Source: JAYTUJ01 sp043744615
GTDB taxonomy: Bacteria; Patescibacteriota; Minisyncoccia; Phycocordibacterales; CAIRYW01
Reading direction: 5' to 3'
Length of the DNA stretch: 8,243 nt
NCBI GenBank assembly: GCA_043744615.1
Contig: JAYTUJ010000022.1
Coordinates: forward strand, 1 to 8,243
Part shown: positions 4,812-8,243 of the stretch, one piece after another
How the letters are laid out: every line of letters starts with the position of its first letter
Position numbering within the stretch: the stretch's first letter is position 1
Translations under genes and position numbers: made by a program
Notes under the pieces: model-generated
The model's database searches: none
Seen by the model: only the letters and a program-made list of their open reading frames with translations
Told to the model about the DNA's origin: nothing

Positions 4812-6599
4812 CTAGTCAGCTTTCATCATTTTCAAAAAAGTTTCTTGCGGAATATTTACTGTTCCGTGTTCTTTCATTTTCTTCTTTCCTTCTTTTTGTT
4901 TTTCTCGGAGTTTCATTTTTCGAGTAATATCCCCTCCATACATATGTTGGGTAACGTCTTTTTTCATGGCAGACAAGCTTTTTGAAGAAATGATTCTTCC
5001 CATCGCCTTCCCTTGAATTTTTGTCACAAACATTTGTCGAGGTAAGTTGTTATATAATTTTTCTACTGCTTGTTCAGCTTCTTCATCAACTCGGCGAGTA
5101 GCGACAACACGAGCAAATGCTGCAATCGGTTCATCTGCAATTAAAATATCGAGTCGACAAACATCAGCTTTTTTCATTCCTTCAATTTCATATGAAAGTG
5201 AAGCGTACCCTGAAGAAATACTTTTGAGTTGATCAAAAAAGTTTCGCATGAGTTCGCGCAAAGGCATACGCACTGTTAATGCGGCTCGCCCGTCTCCAAA
5301 GTTTTCTGTTTCATCAGCATCAGCTTCATGCTCATATAAAAGTTTTACAATATCACCCAAATAGTCACTTGGTGTTAAAATCTTTGCTTTTACCCACGGT
5401 TCTTGTACTTCAATTAATTCATGTTGTTCTGGAAACATCGCCGCAGAATATATCATTTCTTTCTTTCCATTTTTATACACAACTTCATACGTAATACTTG
5501 GAGTAGCGATAACCAACCGCAAATTAAATTCACGTTTTAATCGTTCAGTAATAATTTCAAGATGAAGAAGCCCAAGAAATCCACAACGAAAACCTCGGCC
5601 TAATGTTCCTGAAGATTCTTCTTCGTATGTAAATGAAGAATCAGAAAGTCGAAGTCGCGCAAGTGCTAACCGAAAATTATCAAAATCGTCTTGGCTTTCA
5701 GTATAAATAGAAGCCCATACAACTGGTCGCGGTGTCATGTATCCTGGTAAAGCAGGTAATGAATCTTTTAATAAAGTAATCGTATCTCCTACTGACGCAA
5801 TACCAGGTTTTTTAATTCCTGTCACAATATAACCAATGTCCCCTGGTCGCAACATATCTGTTGCGACTTCATCGGGTGAAAATGTTCCAACTTCAAGAGC
5901 AGTAAACTTTTCGTTGGCAACCCGAAATAACAACGGGGTGTTTTTTGAAACAGTTCCATCGATCACTCGAATATACACAATTACACCTTTATGATTTGAA
6001 TATTGGAAATCAAAAACTAAAGCTCGAAAGTTTTTATCAAATGTTTTATCTTCTTTTGGTGGTGGAACTCGTTTAATAACTTCGTCGAGTAAATGTGCAA
6101 CGCCTTCACCTGTTTTTCCAGAAGTTTCTAAAATATCATCAAGATCGCAATTTAATAATGTTGCCACTTCTATTTTTACATCAACAATACGAGCAATTGG
6201 AGAATCAACTTTTGAAAGTACGGGAATAATTTTTAGTCCACTTTCTTTTGCCATATTCAACGTAGTTAGAGTTTGAGCCTGAACACCTTGCGTAGCATCG
6301 ACAAGTAAAATAGAACCTTCAACAGCTTTAAGCGCACGAGAAACTTCATAAGAAAAGTCGATATGCCCAGGAGTATCAATTAAGTTTAAAGTATGTTCAC
6401 CGTACTTCATTCGTACTGGTCGCATCTTTATAGTGATTCCTTTTTCACGTTCAAGTTCCATACTATCAAGTACTTGATCCTGCATTTTTCGTTTTTCGAT
6501 TGTATTTGTTATCTCAAGCATTCGGTCAGCCAAGGTAGATTTTCCATGGTCAATATGCGCAATAATTGAGAAATTTCTTACATTCTTTACTTCGTCCAT
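4812..6599 (-). CDS. lepA: elongation factor 4 (LepA), ribosome-associated GTPase
   Basis: A full-length 595-aa EF-4, a translational GTPase that binds the ribosome and affects translocation and 30S biogenesis. GTP-binding motifs are in order: G1 AHIDHGKST (14-22), G2 GITIK (54-58), G3 DTPGH (75-79), and G4 SKVD (129-132), where the usual Asn is Ser. The protein then runs through domain 2 and the LepA-specific C-terminal domain, ending in GGDITRKMKLREKQKEGKKK and VNIPQETFLKMMK, the family's hallmark tail. The start MDEVKNVRNFSIIAHIDHG is the normal beginning. A TGaTATATT extended -10 ends 6 nt before this ATG, so the mRNA should be leaderless. The gene lies downstream of murJ, separated by a 119-nt inverted-repeat element, and converges with the 35-aa ORF. 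Confidence 0.98.
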   Translation of the reverse strand: MDEVKNVRNFSIIAHIDHGKSTLADRMLEITNTIEKRKMQDQVLDSMELEREKGITIKMRPVRMKYGEHTLNLIDTPGHIDFSYEVSRALKAVEGSILLVDATQGVQAQTLTTLNMAKESGLKIIPVLSKVDSPIARIVDVKIEVATLLNCDLDDILETSGKTGEGVAHLLDEVIKRVPPPKEDKTFDKNFRALVFDFQYSNHKGVIVYIRVIDGTVSKNTPLLFRVANEKFTALEVGTFSPDEVATDMLRPGDIGYIVTGIKKPGIASVGDTITLLKDSLPALPGYMTPRPVVWASIYTESQDDFDNFRLALARLRLSDSSFTYEEESSGTLGRGFRCGFLGLLHLEIITERLKREFNLRLVIATPSITYEVVYKNGKKEMIYSAAMFPEQHELIEVQEPWVKAKILTPSDYLGDIVKLLYEHEADADETENFGDGRAALTVRMPLRELMRNFFDQLKSISSGYASLSYEIEGMKKADVCRLDILIADEPIAAFARVVATRRVDEEAEQAVEKLYNNLPRQMFVTKIQGKAMGRIISSKSLSAMKKDVTQHMYGGDITRKMKLREKQKEGKKKMKEHGTVNIPQETFLKMMKAD

Positions 6600-6605
6600 G
6601 GAGCC

Positions 6606-6614
6606 AATATATCA
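6606..6614 (-). promoter_or_regulatory. lepA: extended -10 promoter of lepA, leaderless
   Basis: TGaTATATT ends exactly 6 nt before the lepA ATG. The -35 position (6629-6634, TAGGAA, 3 of 6) falls inside the outer end of the inverted-repeat element, so the element's state could influence lepA transcription. No Shine-Dalgarno precedes the ATG. Confidence 0.6.
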
Positions 6615-6625
6615 GAAAAAGTCTT

Positions 6626-6744
6626 AAATTCCTATATAAATATGTTTTTAAAAAGAACGGTGTATTTTTTTACTAAAAAATCACCTCCCGCTCAGCCCGA
6701 CGGCTTCCGCGAATCTTTTTAAAAACATATTTATATAGGAATTT
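6626..6744. repeat. 119-nt inverted-repeat element with 31-bp perfect arms and structured interior
   Basis: The left arm (6626-6656) begins AAATTCCTATATAAATATG and the right arm (6714-6744) is its exact reverse complement over all 31 bases, with mismatches just outside and inside. The 57-nt interior holds hairpin A (GGTG 6659-6662 with CACC 6682-6685, A6664-T6681, then T6 with A6 around a TACT loop, one bulged T) and hairpin B (CGC 6689-6691 with GCG 6709-6711, AGCC 6694-6697 with GGCT 6702-6705, CGAC loop). Together they form a three-way junction with few unpaired bases. It fills most of the 202-nt gap between murJ and lepA. No clear target-site duplication is seen at its ends. It could be a MITE-like insertion, a structured RNA in the murJ-lepA transcript, or a protein-binding cruciform. 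Confidence 0.9.
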
Positions 6745-6801
6745 TCGTTGTGAAGAAGTATGTATGTAAAAAGATTTAATCTGGTTAACTAAGACTCTTT
6801 A

Positions 6802-8243
6802 CTAATCAATCTTTGTTATCTCAGAAACGACAACAGCAGAATTTGTTCTAAAAATCTTTTTATGAAGAGTCTGCGTTACGACTTCAATTTCTTCATTTTT
6901 TAAAATCTTTAAAATAAAAATACCAAACAATATTCCTATTATCCCTGCACCAAAACCTTGTGCAAAAATACCTAATACTGTTTTAACATTAAAGGCTCTT
7001 TCGAAAATCTGTAAAAATGAATACGCTCCAAAACCAGCAATCACGGCAGCCGATAAACTTTGCCACAATGTTTTAAAAACGGTTTTCGAAAAACCTTTAA
7101 ATTGTTTTTCAAAGAAATACCAAAAGATTATTGTATTTGTAAATGTGCCCAGTGAGTAACCAAGTGGCAACATTAAAACTTTTACCCCTGAAACATCTTC
7201 GACTCGCAAAAGCCGTTCGATAAAAAACTGAAAAAATAAACTGTGGTCAAAAATATATACAAACACATATGGCAACAAAATTGTAATAACAGAAGAAATT
7301 AAATTAATAACAAGAGGCTTTAAAGTATTTCCAAGTGCGTAATATCCTCGAATAAATAAAAGTTCTAAACCTTGTGGCACCAGTGAAACGACGAATAACG
7401 CAAGTGCTGCTGCAGTCAAACGAGTATCGTTCCAACTAAATTGTCCTGAACCAAGCACGACTCGAACAATATGAGCCCGAAGAACAATAAACAATGTAAG
7501 TATTGGTAAACACCAAAATATAATATGTTTTGCGGCAACAATCATGTGTTCAACAAATTTTTCTTGTTCCCCTTTCGCAACAAGTTTAGCAAGTGTTGGA
7601 AACGCTGCTAACGAATAACTGATTCCGATAATTGTATATGGGACTGATTGTAAATTTATTGCAAGATTAAAAATAGAAATAGATCCAGGGACCATGTACG
7701 AAGCAAGACCTGTAATTATTAAAATTTCAATACTACCTGCTGCAAGTGTTATTGTTCGAGGAATAGAAAGAAGTATCAACGCCTTAAAGCTACTTAATTT
7801 TATATGTCGAGTTAATCGAGGTAAAAAACCAGAGTCGTGTACAAATGGAAATTGAACAAGAGCATGAAATATTCCTCCGGTAACAACTCCGAGCACAATA
7901 CCAGTTAATCCGTAAATTGGATATAAAAATATAACACCTAAAATAATACCAAGATTATATACAATAGGACTCAGCGCAGAAACAAAAAATCGACTCATTG
8001 ATTGCGTAATAGAACTATATAAGTTAGATATACCCAAAAATATTGGTTGTAGCAAAAGCAATCGAGACAAAAATATTACTTGGTGCAAAATATTTGATTG
8101 AGTGAAACCAGGAAATAATCGATGGATAATAAAAGGCATTAAAAAAAACGCAATAAGACTGACTCCTCCAATAATACTTACAAAAACAGTGAATACTGTG
8201 TTAAGAAAATCCCTCGTTTCTTCATCACCCTTTTCTCGAACTT
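6802..8243 (-). CDS. murJ: lipid II flippase MurJ (MviN), 5' end cut by the window
   Basis: The C-terminal 480 residues of a MurJ-type MOP-superfamily transporter, which moves lipid II across the inner membrane for peptidoglycan synthesis. The frame is open to the window edge, entering as VREKGDEETRDFLNTVF, which matches the family's FREKGEE loop, so the missing part is about the first two membrane helices and the true start lies outside. About twelve hydrophobic segments are visible, consistent with the 14 helices of MurJ. A recognisable stretch is the central SIPRTITLAAGS and NLAINLQSVPYTIIGISYS, matching the family's helix 7-8 region. An internal ATG at 8139 is in frame but mid-helix and not the start. 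The tail (KILKNEEIEVVTQTL) is cytoplasmic. It is followed by the inverted-repeat element and lepA. Confidence 0.93.
   Translation of the reverse strand, partial: VREKGDEETRDFLNTVFTVFVSIIGGVSLIAFFLMPFIIHRLFPGFTQSNILHQVIFLSRLLLLQPIFLGISNLYSSITQSMSRFFVSALSPIVYNLGIILGVIFLYPIYGLTGIVLGVVTGGIFHALVQFPFVHDSGFLPRLTRHIKLSSFKALILLSIPRTITLAAGSIEILIITGLASYMVPGSISIFNLAINLQSVPYTIIGISYSLAAFPTLAKLVAKGEQEKFVEHMIVAAKHIIFWCLPILTLFIVLRAHIVRVVLGSGQFSWNDTRLTAAALALFVVSLVPQGLELLFIRGYYALGNTLKPLVINLISSVITILLPYVFVYIFDHSLFFQFFIERLLRVEDVSGVKVLMLPLGYSLGTFTNTIIFWYFFEKQFKGFSKTVFKTLWQSLSAAVIAGFGAYSFLQIFERAFNVKTVLGIFAQGFGAGIIGILFGIFILKILKNEEIEVVTQTLHKKIFRTNSAVVVSEITKID

Noticed and set aside
6642..6722. 26-codon plus-strand ORF inside the inverted-repeat element (and a 15-codon one on the minus strand)
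   Set aside because: Both start at the same ATG repeated by the symmetry of the arms, have no ribosome site, no -10 at leaderless spacing, and no recognisable protein features. The structure explains the sequence better.
6621..6750. Target-site duplication flanking the inverted-repeat element
   Set aside because: Bases outside the arms (GTCTT on the left, TCGTT on the right) do not match convincingly, so insertion by a transposase is not proven.
1..8243. CRISPR array, insertion sequence or prophage genes
   Set aside because: No regularly spaced direct repeats, transposase, integrase or phage protein was seen on either strand.

Overview
This 8.2-kb, AT-rich window looks like a chromosomal segment of a Patescibacteria/CPR bacterium, probably Parcubacteria-like. 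I base this on the short intergenic spaces, the near absence of Shine-Dalgarno sequences before start codons, and the style of the EF-4, MurJ, FtsB-like and amidase proteins. No taxonomic marker gene is present, so the assignment is an inference. All genes read with the standard genetic code.

Most genes lie on the minus strand. From the right edge going left these are: murJ (lipid II flippase, cut by the window end); a 119-nt perfect inverted-repeat element; lepA (EF-4); a short FtsB/DivIC-like division protein whose stop overlaps the start of a membrane-anchored N-acetylmuramoyl-L-alanine amidase; a glutaredoxin-like protein; tRNA-Arg(CCT); an orphan PemK/MazF-like toxin; an RlmI-like rRNA methyltransferase; and an RluA-family pseudouridine synthase. 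Two genes are on the plus strand: a 184-aa RBBP9/YdeN-type alpha/beta hydrolase, and a previously unlisted 35-aa single-pass membrane peptide divergent from ftsB.

Functionally, the right half deals with the cell envelope and division (MurJ, FtsB-like, amidase) and with translation (EF-4). The left half holds RNA modification (methyltransferase and pseudouridine synthase, 4 nt apart) plus single-gene units for redox, hydrolase and toxin functions.

Three regulatory patterns stand out. (1) Several start codons have a -10 hexamer ending 6 nt upstream, which predicts leaderless mRNAs (lepA, ftsB-like, hydrolase; 5 nt for the 35-aa ORF). (2) Between murJ and lepA lies a 31-bp perfect inverted repeat whose 57-nt interior folds into two further hairpins and contains a 9-nt match to the 16S rRNA 3' tail (a perfect Shine-Dalgarno on the other strand). 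(3) Strong GC-rich hairpins lie 3' of the toxin and immediately 5' of the tRNA; the first may belong to a small plus-strand RNA. These are the best candidates for something undescribed.
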